Positions 1-8,584 are shown, counted from the first letter of the stretch. The stretch: 64,000 nt of DNA from an uncultured Oscillospiraceae bacterium (GCA_900542145.1 UQMF01000002.1:156212-220211); one strand, 5' to 3'. Made by a program: numbers and translations. Notes: generated from the sequence alone by a model not told the origin.

Positions 1-134
1 ATAGCCTGCTGTTCAAGCTGGCTTCTGAAAAGCTGCTGCTCTTTGTTGTAAGCAATCCCCAGTACCAGCGCCACGGAAGAGATTATTGCGATCAGCGACA
101 CCAGAAAAGCGCCGCCGAAAATTCGTTTAGTCAT
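1..134 (-). CDS. phoR: Sensor histidine kinase, N-terminal fragment (PhoR-like), cut by window edge
   Basis: Only the first ~44 codons are in the window. The fragment starts MTKRIFGG and runs into a hydrophobic segment (about residues 8-28) followed by a Gln-rich stretch, as in the first membrane helix and start of the sensor region of a histidine kinase. It follows the response regulator by 24 bp on the same strand, at the end of the pst operon, so a PhoR-type phosphate sensor kinase is the natural reading. The kinase core itself is not visible, so the assignment rests on context. Confidence 0.65.
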   Translation of the reverse strand, partial: MTKRIFGGAFLVSLIAIISSVALVLGIAYNKEQQLFRSQLEQQA

Positions 135-158
135 AGTCTGCCTTTCGTATCAGCTGAT

Positions 159-830
159 TTATTCATCTGCAACTGCCTTATAGCCAATGCCGCGAACCGT
201 TTCTATCATGCTGCCGCAATCCCCGAGCTTCAGGCGGAGCGTGCGGATATGAACGTCCACGGTGCGGCTCTCGCCGTCGAAGTCGTAGCCCCACACCTTG
301 GAGATGAGCTTTTCCCTGGAGAGTACTGTGCCCATGTTGTCCAGAAGCGTGCAGAGCAATTCGAATTCCTTGAACGTCAGCTGGACTTCTTTGCCGTTAA
401 CCTGCACAATGTGTTTGGACGTATTGACATACAGCTTACCGACCGAGTATTCAGTTGTCGCAACGGTGTTGGTGCGGCGCAGGAGCGCTTTGATCCTGGA
501 GATGAGTTCCATCGTGCCGAAGGGCTTTGCGAGGTAGTCGTCGGCGCCGCTGTCCAGACCTATCACCTTGTCGTATTCCGAGCCCTTGGCGGTGAGCATG
601 ATAACCGGCAGCCCGGAGTACTCGGGATTCGCCCGGATCTTTGACAGCACGGAAAGCCCGTCCTCCTCCGGGAGCATGATGTCCAGCAGGAGCATCGTGG
701 GCTTTTCCTCCCGGAGCGCCTCCCAGAATTCGCTGGGGCGTTCGAAACCCTTGGCTTCAAGCCCGGTATTGTTCAGCGCGTAAAGTACGAAATTCCTTAT
801 ATTTGCGTCGTCCTCAAGCATGTAGATCAT
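159..830 (-). CDS. phoP: Phosphate-type response regulator, OmpR/PhoB family
   Basis: A 223-residue two-component regulator. The receiver domain (about 1-115) carries the acidic pair in MLEDDANI, the phospho-acceptor Asp in LLLDIMLPEEDG and the conserved Lys in YLAKPFG. A winged-helix DNA-binding domain (about 125-220) ends with RTVDVHIRTLRLKLG and TVRGIGYKA, typical of OmpR/PhoB proteins. I chose the ATG at 830, which has an AAAGAGAG site 7 nt upstream; a longer frame to 926 would overlap phoU. It is the sixth gene of the pst operon, 25 bp after phoU, and likely binds the direct repeats upstream of pstS. Confidence 0.9.
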   Translation of the reverse strand: MIYMLEDDANIRNFVLYALNNTGLEAKGFERPSEFWEALREEKPTMLLLDIMLPEEDGLSVLSKIRANPEYSGLPVIMLTAKGSEYDKVIGLDSGADDYLAKPFGTMELISRIKALLRRTNTVATTEYSVGKLYVNTSKHIVQVNGKEVQLTFKEFELLCTLLDNMGTVLSREKLISKVWGYDFDGESRTVDVHIRTLRLKLGDCGSMIETVRGIGYKAVADE

Positions 831-855
831 AATATAACTCTCTTTCTGTATGTGC

Positions 856-1494
856 TCATCGTTCTCCGGTGATGGAGTAGAGCACCCATTCCGCAATATT
901 GGTTGCATGGTCGGCAATACGTTCAAGGTATTTCGCCGCCATCAGCAGGTCCATAAAGTATTCCGCTTCCTCGGCGTCGCTTCTTACCAGCCTGATAAGC
1001 TCCTGCTTGACCTCAAGGAAGAGGGAATCCACCTTGTCGTCGGCGGAGATAGCCTGCTGTGCGAGCTTGATATCCTTCTTGACGAAGGAATCCACGCTCA
1101 TCGTCACCATGCTGATCGCCTCGTTTGCCATGTCGGAGATGTGCACCTTTCCTGTCAGGTCTGTGGAGTGCACAAACCCGGCTATTTCCGCGATATCCTG
1201 GGACTGATCGCCGATACGTTCCATGTCGGAGATCATCTTCAGCGCAGAGGAAACACAGCGCAGGTCCCGGGCGACAGGCTGCTGATGGAGCAGCAGCTTC
1301 ATGCAGAGCGCTTCAATGTCATGCTCCATGTGGTCAGTTTCGACCTCGTTGTCGTTTACTTTTGTGATCATGTCCTCGGTCTTTTCGTTGAAAAGCGCCT
1401 TGGTGGCGCAGGCAATGCTTTCCTCGCAGAGCGCGCCCATCTTGATAAGCTCAACGTTCAGCTGCTCCAGCTGTTCGTCAAATCGGTTTCTCAT
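856..1494 (-). CDS. phoU: Phosphate transport system regulator PhoU
   Basis: A 212-residue all-helical protein with two PhoU repeats. Both show the family E/D-rich motif pattern, for example VETDHMEHDIEALCMKLL in repeat one and EAEYFMDLLMAAKYLERIADH in repeat two. PhoU links the Pst transporter to the PhoR kinase and represses the Pho response when phosphate is plentiful. I start it at the ATG at 1494, preceded by a GGAGGG site, rather than at an in-frame ATG at 1509 that lies upstream of that site. It lies between pstB (15 bp) and the response regulator, the usual Firmicute order. Confidence 0.95.
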   Translation of the reverse strand: MRNRFDEQLEQLNVELIKMGALCEESIACATKALFNEKTEDMITKVNDNEVETDHMEHDIEALCMKLLLHQQPVARDLRCVSSALKMISDMERIGDQSQDIAEIAGFVHSTDLTGKVHISDMANEAISMVTMSVDSFVKKDIKLAQQAISADDKVDSLFLEVKQELIRLVRSDAEEAEYFMDLLMAAKYLERIADHATNIAEWVLYSITGER

Positions 1495-1509
1495 AATATT
1501 ACCCTCCAA

Positions 1510-2256
1510 TTATCCGAAGCGTCCGGTTATGTAGTCCTCAGTGCGCTGGTCCTGCGGATTCGAGAATATCTGGTCGGTGTCGGCGTATTCCACCACTTCG
1601 CCCAGCAGGAAGAACGCCGTTTTGTCGGATATTCTGGCTGCCTGCTGCATGTTATGAGTAACCATAACTATAGTATACTCCTTTTTCAGCTCAATTGCAA
1701 GGTCTTCTATCTTGGAAGTTGATATCGGGTCCAGTGCGGAGGTCGGTTCGTCCATAAGCAGGACTTCCGGATCCACGGCGAGCGCTCTTGCAATGCAGAG
1801 TCGCTGCTGCTGACCGCCGGAAAGCCCCAGGGCGGATTTCTTGAGCCTGTCCTTGAGTTCGTCCCATATTGCGGCGTCACGCAGGGATTTCTCCACGATA
1901 TCGTCCAGCTTTACCTTGGAGTGAATCCCATGGGTGCGCGGACCGAATGCGATGTTGTCATATACACTCATCGGGAATGGATTCGGCTTCTGGAATACCA
2001 TACCGACGCGCTTGCGCAGCAGGTTGACGTCCATCTTGCCGTAGATATCCTCGCCGTCCAAAAGAAATTCGCCAGTGATGCGGCAGCCCTCCACCAGGTC
2101 GTTCATACGGTTGAGGGACTTCAGCAGCGTGGATTTTCCGCAGCCGGAGGGTCCGATAAAAGCAGTTATCTTGTTCTCGGGTATTTCGAGGTTTATTCCC
2201 TTGAGCGCCTTGAAGTCGCCGTAGTACAGCTCGGCGTTTCTTATGTCGAATTTCAT
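1510..2256 (-). CDS. pstB: Phosphate ABC transporter ATP-binding protein PstB
   Basis: A 248-residue ABC ATPase. It has the Walker A motif [11 protein letters not shown] near residue 33, the Q-loop in [16 protein letters not shown] (a PstB hallmark), the signature [15 protein letters not shown] and Walker [14 protein letters not shown]. It powers phosphate import through the PstC-PstA channel. An AAAGGA site precedes the start, and the gene sits 4 bp after pstA and just before phoU. Length and motifs are standard for the family. Confidence 0.97.
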   Translation of the reverse strand: MKFDIRNAELYYGDFKALKGINLEIPENKITAFIGPSGCGKSTLLKSLNRMNDLVEGCRITGEFLLDGEDIYGKMDVNLLRKRVGMVFQKPNPFPMSVYDNIAFGPRTHGIHSKVKLDDIVEKSLRDAAIWDELKDRLKKSALGLSGGQQQRLCIARALAVDPEVLLMDEPTSALDPISTSKIEDLAIELKKEYTIVMVTHNMQQAARISDKTAFFLLGEVVEYADTDQIFSNPQDQRTEDYITGRFG

Positions 2257-2260
2257 GGTT

Positions 2261-3196
2261 TTATCCTTTCTTCTTTGCGATATGACGCTCTATGAGGTCG
2301 GAAATGAGGTTGATGATGAATGTGAGCGCCAGCAGTACTACTGCGGAGGCGAAAGCCTCGTTGACATGCAGTCCCTCGTTGGAGAGAATATACATATGCA
2401 CGGTGAGGGTCGCGGCGGAGCTTCCGGAGCCTGCGAGCGCGCCCGGAATGCTGTGTCCGGAACCTGAGGTGAATATCAGCGCCGCAGATTCGCCCACGAT
2501 ACGTCCGATGGCGAGAATAACGCCGGACATGATACCAGGCACTGCAGTCGGGAGTATTACGCGGAACACGGTGCGCATTTTGCCTGCGCCCAGTCCGAAG
2601 CTGCCCTCGCGGTAGCTGTCGGGGACTGCCAGGAGCGCCTCCTCGGTGGTGCGGATTATCAGCGGCAGGATCATCATTGCCAGCGTGACAACGCCTGCCA
2701 GCATGGAGAATCCCCAGCCGAGGGAGAGGTTGAACATCAGATAGCCGAACAAACCGAATACGATGGACGGAATACCGGAAAGAGTTTCGGTGGTCACGCG
2801 GATTACCTTCACAAGCTTGTTGCCGCGCTTGGCGTATTCAACGAGGTAGACCGCCGCGAATACTCCTATCGGAACTGCGATGACGAGGGTCATTGCGGTC
2901 ATGATGAGGGTATTTATGATAGCCGGCATCATGCTGACGTTTTCGGTGGTGTAATTCCAGTCGAACTGCTCCGCGGTGAGGTGCGGAACGCCGTTTATAA
3001 GAATGTAGGAGATGATGAATATGAGCATTCCCACCGAGAAAATCGCCGCCAGCATGACAAGTATCATGAGTATCAGCGAAATAGGGCTTCTGGTGTACTG
3101 CTTCAGCCGCGCACCGAATGTAACACGGTTTATGTAGTTCTCGGGCGCAGAGGTTGTTTTACCACTTTTCATGGCTGCTGTCGGAACGTCGGTCAT
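2261..3196 (-). CDS. pstA: Phosphate ABC transporter permease PstA
   Basis: A 311-residue inner-membrane permease with about six hydrophobic segments. It has the MetI-like cytoplasmic coupling loop with the EAA signature region ([22 protein letters not shown]). The first ~35 residues are a polar cytoplasmic tail. Its ATG overlaps the pstC stop in an ATGA arrangement, so the two permeases are translationally coupled. With PstC it forms the phosphate channel driven by PstB. Confidence 0.95.
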   Translation of the reverse strand: MTDVPTAAMKSGKTTSAPENYINRVTFGARLKQYTRSPISLILMILVMLAAIFSVGMLIFIISYILINGVPHLTAEQFDWNYTTENVSMMPAIINTLIMTAMTLVIAVPIGVFAAVYLVEYAKRGNKLVKVIRVTTETLSGIPSIVFGLFGYLMFNLSLGWGFSMLAGVVTLAMMILPLIIRTTEEALLAVPDSYREGSFGLGAGKMRTVFRVILPTAVPGIMSGVILAIGRIVGESAALIFTSGSGHSIPGALAGSGSSAATLTVHMYILSNEGLHVNEAFASAVVLLALTFIINLISDLIERHIAKKKG

Positions 3197-4044
3197 CAGT
3201 CTTTCCTCCTTTTAAGAGCAGAGAAGCAGAGGTTGATTATAAGAATGAACACAAATAGTACAACGCCGGTCGCAATGAGAGCTTCGCGGTGAAGTCCGCC
3301 GGCGTAGCCCATTTCGATCACGATGTTGGAGGTCATCGTGCGGATACCGGATGTGATGCTCTTAGGAAGTATCGTCTGATTGCCCGCCACGAGGATAACC
3401 GCCATGGTTTCACCGATAGCACGTCCCACGCCGAGGATTATTGCCGCCAGGATACCGGATTTCGCTGCCGGCAGGGAAGCGAAGAACACGCTGCGTTCAT
3501 GGGTCGCGCCGAGCGCCAGTGCACCTTCGTAGTAGCTCCTGGGAACGGCGTTCAGCGAGGATTCCGTGGTTTTGATGACTGTGGGGAGTATCATGATACC
3601 TAACAGAATACCTGCCGTCAGCAGCGATTTTCCGGAGCCGCCCACCAGATCCTTCATTATCGGCACGATAACCACCAGACCAAAGAATCCGTATACGATG
3701 GAGGGGATTCCAGCAAGAAGATTGATTGCGGGCTTTACGAAGCGGTACAGCTTCTTGGGGCAGTAATGCGACATGAATACAGCGCACAGGATCCCGATAG
3801 GCACGCCGATGATCACTGCAATACCAGTGACGAGTATTGAGCCGATGATCATCGGGAATATCCCATAGTAGCCGCTGGAGGGCTTCCATTTGGTTCCGAA
3901 AAGAAAGTCTGTGAAGCCAATTTCTGCCATGGCCGGGACGCCGCTTGCAAACAGGTAAACGCAGATCAGAACTACTGCGAGTATCGAAACGCATGCACAT
4001 ATCAGGAACAGGGCGTGCATAACGCCTTCTTTGACTTTTTGCAT
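3196..4044 (-). CDS. pstC: Phosphate ABC transporter permease PstC
   Basis: A 282-residue permease with six predicted membrane segments and the coupling motif ESSLNAVPRSYYEGALALGA. It partners PstA in phosphate import. The ATG at 4044 lies 5 nt after a GAGGTG site; an in-frame GTG upstream overlaps that site and is unlikely to be used. A hairpin-containing gap of ~138 bp separates it from pstS, which would let the binding protein be made in excess of the permeases. Confidence 0.95.
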   Translation of the reverse strand: MQKVKEGVMHALFLICACVSILAVVLICVYLFASGVPAMAEIGFTDFLFGTKWKPSSGYYGIFPMIIGSILVTGIAVIIGVPIGILCAVFMSHYCPKKLYRFVKPAINLLAGIPSIVYGFFGLVVIVPIMKDLVGGSGKSLLTAGILLGIMILPTVIKTTESSLNAVPRSYYEGALALGATHERSVFFASLPAAKSGILAAIILGVGRAIGETMAVILVAGNQTILPKSITSGIRTMTSNIVIEMGYAGGLHREALIATGVVLFVFILIINLCFSALKRRKD

Positions 4045-4100
4045 AGTCACACCTCATTTGATTTCCAGTAAATAACTTTACATTTCATATCTCATAAAAA

Positions 4101-4139
4101 TGCGCTGCACTGCAGCTGTACAGCCGCTGCGCAGCGCCA
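4101..4139 (-). terminator. Attenuating hairpin between pstS and pstC
   Basis: On the minus strand an outer stem GCGCTGC/GCAGCGC encloses a second small palindrome (GCTGTACAGC) and is followed by an ATTTTTATG tract. It lies between the binding-protein gene and the first permease gene. Inference: a partial terminator or mRNA 3'-end stabiliser that raises pstS expression relative to pstCAB. Confidence 0.5.
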
Positions 4140-4182
4140 AAAGGGAAGGGAGAAACCAGTTTCAGAAAAGAATTTCTGATTA

Positions 4183-5148
4183 TCAGTCAGCGAGTTCGCT
4201 CCAGTTGTTGATCTCGCCGGTGTAGATCTTCATGATCTCGTCGGAAGTGATATTCTCAATGGGGTTGTCGAGGTTTACGATAACTGCGATACCATCGTCA
4301 GCGATCTTCATCTCGGTCAGACCAGCGTCGAGCTCTTCCTGCTTGAGTTCACGGGAGGACATTCCGATGTCGCAGGATCCCTCGGTAGCGGAGGTGATAC
4401 CAGCGCCGGAACCGGTCTGCTGAATGTCTATGGATACATCTGGGTTAAGAGCCTTGTAAGCTTCGCAGAGCTTCTCCATTACGGGACCTACGGATGTGGA
4501 GCCGTTCAGGGAGATCGCACCGGAAACTCCGCTTGCGGTGTATGCGCCGGTGGATTCGATGGAGATATAACCGTTGTCTGCGATGATCTTCTGTCCGTCG
4601 TCGGATTCAATGAAGGCGATAAGATCCTTTGCAGCTGCATTGCTGTCGAGCTTTGCCTGCTGATAGCATACATTGAAAGGTCTTGCAACAACGTAGGTGC
4701 CGTTCTTGATGTCGTCAACTGAGCACTCAACGCCGTTAACGTCCAGAGCCTTTACGGTGTCGTTGAGGGAACCAAGGGATATGTAGCCAATAGCGTCAAC
4801 GTTGCCTGCAACACTCATCATTACGCTGTTAGTAGAGTTGGAGATTTCTGCGTCGCCGCGCGTCATGTCTTCCTTCTCGCCTGCTTCGTTCTTCTGCTCA
4901 ATGCCCATCAGTTCTACGAATGCGCCGCGAGTGCCGGAGCCGTCCTCACGGGAAACCACTGTGATGTCGGTATCCAGTTTGGTCTTGGTGCTGCCATTGT
5001 CTGCGGAGTTATCCTGTGCCACGGAGCTGTTGTCCTGTGCTACGGAGGAATCGCTGGAGGTGCTGTTTGTATTACCGCTGCAACCTGCGAGTGCTGCTAT
5101 TGTGAGAAGCGCCGCGGTGCTGAGAGTAAGCTTTCTTGTGATTTTCAT
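4183..5148 (-). CDS. pstS: Phosphate-binding lipoprotein PstS
   Basis: A 321-residue exported binding protein. The signal peptide ends in a lipobox (ALAGC), so the mature protein is lipid-anchored outside the cell. A Ser/Asp/Asn linker with two copies of SSVAQDN comes next. The phosphate-binding folds follow, with the PstS-type motifs VVSREDGSGTRGAF and SLNGSTSVGPVMEKL, and QQTGSGAGITSATEGSCDIGMSSRE. The order of these two lobes differs from textbook PstS: the segment with SGTRGAF precedes the one with GSTSVGPVME. This is also seen in some Firmicute phosphate-binding proteins, so I note it only as an oddity. It is the first gene of the operon, behind a PhoP-box promoter. Confidence 0.92.
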   Translation of the reverse strand: MKITRKLTLSTAALLTIAALAGCSGNTNSTSSDSSVAQDNSSVAQDNSADNGSTKTKLDTDITVVSREDGSGTRGAFVELMGIEQKNEAGEKEDMTRGDAEISNSTNSVMMSVAGNVDAIGYISLGSLNDTVKALDVNGVECSVDDIKNGTYVVARPFNVCYQQAKLDSNAAAKDLIAFIESDDGQKIIADNGYISIESTGAYTASGVSGAISLNGSTSVGPVMEKLCEAYKALNPDVSIDIQQTGSGAGITSATEGSCDIGMSSRELKQEELDAGLTEMKIADDGIAVIVNLDNPIENITSDEIMKIYTGEINNWSELAD

Positions 5149-5226
5149 AGTTGTTGTTCTCCTTTAATATCTGCGGCTTGTGCCGCCTGTTGTTCTGTAC
5201 AAGTCCTTTTTCCTTGTTACAAGTTA

Positions 5227-5281
5227 ATTATAGCAGGTGAATGTAAAATCCAAAAGCAGTTCAATGTTAAATCTTCGTAAA
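5227..5281 (-). promoter_or_regulatory. pst operon promoter with PhoP-box direct repeats
   Basis: On the minus strand a perfect TATAAT (5227-5232) has no good TTGACA at the -35 position. Instead there are PhoP-box-like hexamers TTTACA (5242-5247), TTAACA (5265-5270) and TTTACG (5276-5281), spaced about 11 bp apart with one weak copy between. This is the arrangement known for PhoP-activated promoters of Gram-positive bacteria. Confidence 0.7.
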
Positions 5282-5323
5282 TTGATTTTACATTTCTCCG
5301 GCATCTTATTATAATGCATAAAG

Positions 5324-5350
5324 AAAAAAGGCGCTCTGTTTAAAGCGCCT
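5324..5350 (-). terminator. Rho-independent terminator of rubrerythrin gene
   Basis: On the minus strand the stem AGGCGCT/AGCGCCT (5329-5350) is followed by a TTTTTT run, right after the rubrerythrin stop codon. Confidence 0.85.
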
Positions 5351-5360
5351 GGGTTGATGT

Positions 5361-5894
5361 TCAGTAATTTTCCGGCTTCTGCTGAAAATAGGATTTCGGA
5401 TAGCCGCAGACGGGGCACTGCTCCGGAGCTTTTTTTCCGAAATGCAGATGACCGCAGTTCCGGCACTGCCACATGATCTCCTCGGTCTTTTCGAATATCT
5501 GCTGCATTTCCACGGTATTCAGCAGCCGCAGGAATCTCTCCTCGTGCGATTTTTCCACCGCCGCCACCTTCCGGAATTTTTGGGCGATTTCCCTGAATCC
5601 TTCCTCGTCGGCGACCTTCGCGAATTCCTCGTACATTTCCGTCCATTCAAAGTTCTCGCCGGAGCGCGCGTTTTCAAGATTCTGCGCCGTGTTGGAAAGC
5701 GCCCCAAGTTCCTGGAACCACATGAATGCATGAGCCTGTTCGTTCGCTGAAGTTTCCCGGAATATCCCGGCGATTTGTTCAAATCCCTCGTTGGAGGCTG
5801 CTTTCGCAAAGTAGTCGTACTTGCTGCGTGCCTGGGTTTCTCCGGCAAATGCTGAGCGCAGATTGGCCTCTGTACGTGTTCCTCTGATATCCAT
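5361..5894 (-). CDS. rbr: Rubrerythrin
   Basis: A 177-residue non-haem iron protein that reduces hydrogen peroxide in anaerobes. The N-terminal ferritin-like di-iron domain (about 1-140) shows the E...E-x-x-H pattern in [27 protein letters not shown] and [10 protein letters not shown]. The C-terminal rubredoxin-like domain (about 141-177) has the two Cys pairs CRNCG and CPVCG. An AAAGGA-type site precedes the ATG at 5894. It is a single-gene unit with its own terminator. Its presence supports an anaerobic lifestyle. Confidence 0.96.
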   Translation of the reverse strand: MDIRGTRTEANLRSAFAGETQARSKYDYFAKAASNEGFEQIAGIFRETSANEQAHAFMWFQELGALSNTAQNLENARSGENFEWTEMYEEFAKVADEEGFREIAQKFRKVAAVEKSHEERFLRLLNTVEMQQIFEKTEEIMWQCRNCGHLHFGKKAPEQCPVCGYPKSYFQQKPENY

Positions 5895-6030
5895 TGATGA
5901 TCTCCTTTCACATGTATGTGGAATGTAGTTTCCCCGGAAGATGGCAGATTATACAAACGAATATCAAAATAAACACGCAATAATATGTTTATTTTATACA
6001 AAACGCACAAAGAAAAATTGGTCAAATCGC

Positions 6031-6059
6031 TTGACAAAAAATAGATAAAGTGATAAAAT
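6031..6059 (+). promoter_or_regulatory. Sigma-A promoter for the small surface protein
   Basis: TTGACA (6031-6036), a 17-bp spacer, then TAAAAT (6054-6059), 64 bp upstream of the ATG at 6124, which has an AAGAGGT ribosome site. Confidence 0.75.
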
Positions 6060-6123
6060 ACAAAATGTAAACAGAGATCGGTTTAATAAGCCGACCAATA
6101 CGAACAAAAGAGGTAATTTTATC

Positions 6124-6459
6124 ATGAAGATTTCTAAGATCGTTCTTTCTGCTGCTATCGCTGCTACAATGGCTGTAGCTACTGCTGCTGTTGCTTCTGC
6201 AACTGACGAGGTTGCTGCTACTGCTGAGGCTGTTGCTACCGCTGAGGCTACCGATACCGAGGCTACTGTTGAGGTTGCTACTGCTGACGCTGACACCGCT
6301 GAGGCTGCTACCGCTGAGGACACCACCGTTGAGGTTGTTGCAGCTCCCTCTGAGGACAAGGGTTCTCCTGACACTGGCGTAGCTGGCGTTGCTGCTGCTG
6401 CAGGCGCTGCTGTACTCGCTGGCGCTGTTCTGGTAGTTTCCAAGAAGTCCAGAAAGTAA
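6124..6459 (+). CDS. Small sortase-type cell-surface protein, Ala/Thr/Glu-rich
   Basis: A 111-residue protein. Residues 1-26 form a signal peptide. Residues 27-78 are a low-complexity stretch made of Ala, Thr, Glu, Val and Asp with ATAEA-like units. Then come SPDTG (81-85), a hydrophobic helix (86-105) and the basic tail KKSRK. That tail layout is a cell-wall sorting signal. The (S/N/P)PxTG form matches substrates of class B-type sortases known from Clostridioides difficile. Codon use is strongly biased to GCT for Ala, unlike its neighbours, hinting at high expression. After processing it would be a short, acidic, wall-bound peptide. No known function; no sortase gene is in the window. Confidence 0.75.
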   Translation: MKISKIVLSAAIAATMAVATAAVASATDEVAATAEAVATAEATDTEATVEVATADADTAEAATAEDTTVEVVAAPSEDKGSPDTGVAGVAAAAGAAVLAGAVLVVSKKSRK

Positions 6460-6510
6460 TCTGAATACAACGCACTGAATATTCCCGGATCAACGGGTGA
6501 ATAAGTGCAG

Positions 6511-6546
6511 ATCAGCCCGATGTCTGTTCGCAGATGTCGGGCTGAT
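6511..6546 (+). terminator. Hairpin downstream of the surface protein gene
   Basis: Perfect stem ATCAGCCCGA/TCGGGCTGAT with a 16-nt loop, followed by only a weak T tract. It may act with the second hairpin at 6568-6601. Confidence 0.5.
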
Positions 6547-6567
6547 TCTATATTCCGGCGCGCAGAA

Positions 6568-6601
6568 ACGGGGCTGTGGAATTTCCGCAGCCCCGTTTTT
6601 T
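6568..6601 (+). terminator. Rho-independent terminator, plus strand
   Basis: Stem ACGGGGCTG/CAGCCCCGT followed by TTTTTT at 6596-6601. It ends the plus-strand unit and abuts the rsmH stop codon, so it may also stop rsmH transcription weakly from the other side. Confidence 0.8.
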
Positions 6602-7658
6602 ATTCTGCCTTTATCGCCCAGCGCATTTTTGTTGACTTTGACCGTGGATTCTTCACGCATTCCTCCGGCGTGGGGCGGATCACGTCCCGGGCGACGTCGC
6701 TGTACACGCCCTCGCGGTGCAGCTCCTTGAAGGAGCGCTTGACCAGCCTGTCCTCTCCGGAGTGGAACGTGAGTATTGCGGCTCTTCCGCCCGGAGCAAG
6801 TATTCCCGGCAGCTTTTCCAGGAAGGAGTACAGCACCTCGAATTCGCTGTTCACGTCGATCCTGATCGCCTGGAAAGTCCGCTGGCAGGACTTCTTGATG
6901 ATCTCCTTCTTCTCGCCCTTCGGGAGGAAGTCCAGCGCTTCGGTAATGCACTCGCGCAGCTGCGTTGTGGTGGCGATGAATGTTCCCTTATTGCGCCAGC
7001 GCATTATGGTGCGTGCAATCTGTTCCGCGTAGGGTTCGTCGGAGTTCTCGGTGAGCATTCCGACTATCTCGGCATAGGTAAGCTCCTGAAGGCGCTCGGC
7101 TCCGCTCTTGCCTTTTCTGGGATTCATTCTGAGGTCGAGGGGACCGTCCACCTTGTAGGAGAATCCGCGCTCCGGATTGTCGATCTGCATGGAGCTGACT
7201 CCCAGGTCCGCAAGGACGAAATTGAACTTCTTTCCGGTGTCGGCGGCTACCTTGTCGATGTCCGCGAAATTCTGTAAGCGCACCGTGAGGATATCATCGC
7301 CGTAGCCGAGATCGTTAAGCCGCTTTTTTGTCTTTTCGGATTCTATAGGATCAACGTCCAGCGCGTAAATATGTCCGCTGCCGTTCAGCTTGTCCAGCAT
7401 TGCCCGGGTGTGGCCGCCGTATCCGAGGGTGGCGTCAAGTCCGGTCTGTCCCGGCTGAATATTCAGAAAGTCGAGTATCTCGTTCACCATGATGGAGATA
7501 TGCATTCCTGCCGGAGTAGCACCCCGGGAGATGATGTGCTCAATATCCTTGGCGTATTTTTCCGGATTCAGCTCCTTGTATTTCTCTTCAAAGCGCCTGG
7601 GGTGAGTCCCCGAGTAGCGCACTCTGCGTTTGTGCTGTACTTCTTCTTCGTTGCTCAT
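6600..7658 (-). CDS. rsmH: 16S rRNA (cytosine-1402 N4)-methyltransferase RsmH
   Basis: A 352-residue SAM-dependent methyltransferase that modifies C1402 in the ribosomal P site. It shows the SAM-binding motif DATLGYGGHTRAML, the family block DLGVSSMQIDNPERGFSY and DGPLDLRMNP, and the C-terminal LTFHSGEDRLVKRSFKE. The first ~50 residues (basic, RRVRYSGTHPRRFEEKY) are an extension relative to the classical mraW product. It stands alone rather than in the mraZ/ftsL cell-wall cluster, so the genome may hold a second copy there. It has its own promoter. Confidence 0.93.
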   Translation of the reverse strand: MSNEEEVQHKRRVRYSGTHPRRFEEKYKELNPEKYAKDIEHIISRGATPAGMHISIMVNEILDFLNIQPGQTGLDATLGYGGHTRAMLDKLNGSGHIYALDVDPIESEKTKKRLNDLGYGDDILTVRLQNFADIDKVAADTGKKFNFVLADLGVSSMQIDNPERGFSYKVDGPLDLRMNPRKGKSGAERLQELTYAEIVGMLTENSDEPYAEQIARTIMRWRNKGTFIATTTQLRECITEALDFLPKGEKKEIIKKSCQRTFQAIRIDVNSEFEVLYSFLEKLPGILAPGGRAAILTFHSGEDRLVKRSFKELHREGVYSDVARDVIRPTPEECVKNPRSKSTKMRWAIKAE

Positions 7659-7689
7659 GTCGTTTCCTTTCGTCGTATATTACTTATAT

Positions 7690-7718
7690 ATTGTATTATG
7701 TTTTCGCCGGATTGTCAA
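7690..7718 (-). promoter_or_regulatory. Sigma-A promoter for rsmH
   Basis: On the minus strand TTGACA (7713-7718), a 17-bp spacer and TACAAT (7690-7695). It is divergent from the plus-strand promoter at 7734-7762, with only 15 bp between the two -35 boxes. Confidence 0.8.
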
Positions 7719-7733
7719 GTGCGAATTCCGCTA

Positions 7734-7762
7734 TTGACATATTTCTGCATATGTGGTACAAT
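7734..7762 (+). promoter_or_regulatory. Sigma-A promoter for the 206-aa membrane protein
   Basis: TTGACA (7734-7739), a 17-bp spacer and TACAAT (7757-7762), close to consensus. Confidence 0.8.
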
Positions 7763-7852
7763 TGATTGCAGGTAATTATTATTACTGCCTGGCACAGTTA
7801 GATATTGCTAACGCTATGGCAGTCCCGGAAAGGGAAGAAAGGGAGACCACAG

Positions 7853-8473
7853 ATGACTATCACAAAGATATTTATGCTTGTCGCGTGTATTTCGCACCTT
7901 GCAACGATGGAGTGCGACCGGCTGATAACATACACGCCGAACGGCAGGTTCGGATTCCCGGCGCTCAAGGACAACGAGCAGCTGTCAAAGCTGTTTGACG
8001 GAACTCCGCTGAAGCGCGCCATGATATCCATGGTGCTTGGCGTGTATTCCCTCGCGGTGTCGTTCTTTGGCTATCTGGCGCTGGTCGAGTGGCTCCGGGA
8101 GTATTCCGTGGTGTATGCGGTGCTCATGCTCATCGGGGCGGTATTGTTCTTCCTGCCCGGCGTGGCGCACCATGTGTTCTTCGGCGCGATAGAGTGGTTC
8201 TATATCCGCTCCGGCAGGACCGAGGAATCCCGGAAGATGATCATGGAATTCTTCCGGAAAACTTCCTCCACGATGTACGTCTGCTATTTCGGTTTGCTCC
8301 TGTTTTCGGTGTCGCTTTTCATTCCTGTCGTCAGCGGAATCACGCCGCTTCCGCAGTGGGCGTGCGTGTTTAATATCCTTCCGCTGTTTATAGTCCTCGC
8401 GCCGATAAGGATAGTGGGCACGGGTAATCTGGCAAGCGCCCTGATGTTCCTGGGACTGTTTATATTTATCTGA
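7853..8473 (+). CDS. Integral membrane protein of unknown function
   Basis: A 206-residue protein with about six hydrophobic segments spread along its length, including LVACISHLATMECDRLI, a segment near residues 55-80 and two at the C-terminus. I place the start at the ATG at 7853, which has an AAAGGGAG site, instead of an in-frame ATG 48 bp upstream. It resembles the loosely defined DUF6796-type membrane proteins of Firmicutes, but I cannot confirm that by eye. It is a single-gene unit with a strong promoter and terminator. No catalytic motif was seen. Confidence 0.75.
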   Translation: MTITKIFMLVACISHLATMECDRLITYTPNGRFGFPALKDNEQLSKLFDGTPLKRAMISMVLGVYSLAVSFFGYLALVEWLREYSVVYAVLMLIGAVLFFLPGVAHHVFFGAIEWFYIRSGRTEESRKMIMEFFRKTSSTMYVCYFGLLLFSVSLFIPVVSGITPLPQWACVFNILPLFIVLAPIRIVGTGNLASALMFLGLFIFI

Positions 8474-8488
8474 GCGCGTTTATTCAGC

Positions 8489-8528
8489 TCCCCTTTTGCT
8501 GTTTTCTCTGGCAGAAGGGGACTTTTTT
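8489..8528 (+). terminator. Rho-independent terminator
   Basis: Stem TCCCCTTTTGC/GCAGAAGGGGA with one G-T pair, then TTTTTT at 8523-8528, just after the 206-aa membrane protein gene. Confidence 0.85.
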
Positions 8529-8584
8529 ATGCGCCGGGGACAATTTATACAAAAAATTACTATAAATTTTGTTGAGTCTGTTAA

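Noticed and set aside
5994..6470. 158-codon minus frame opposite the small surface protein
   Set aside because: Its Ala/Ser/Val repeats come from reading the GCT-rich linker backwards; the plus frame has promoter, signal peptide, SPDTG motif and terminators.
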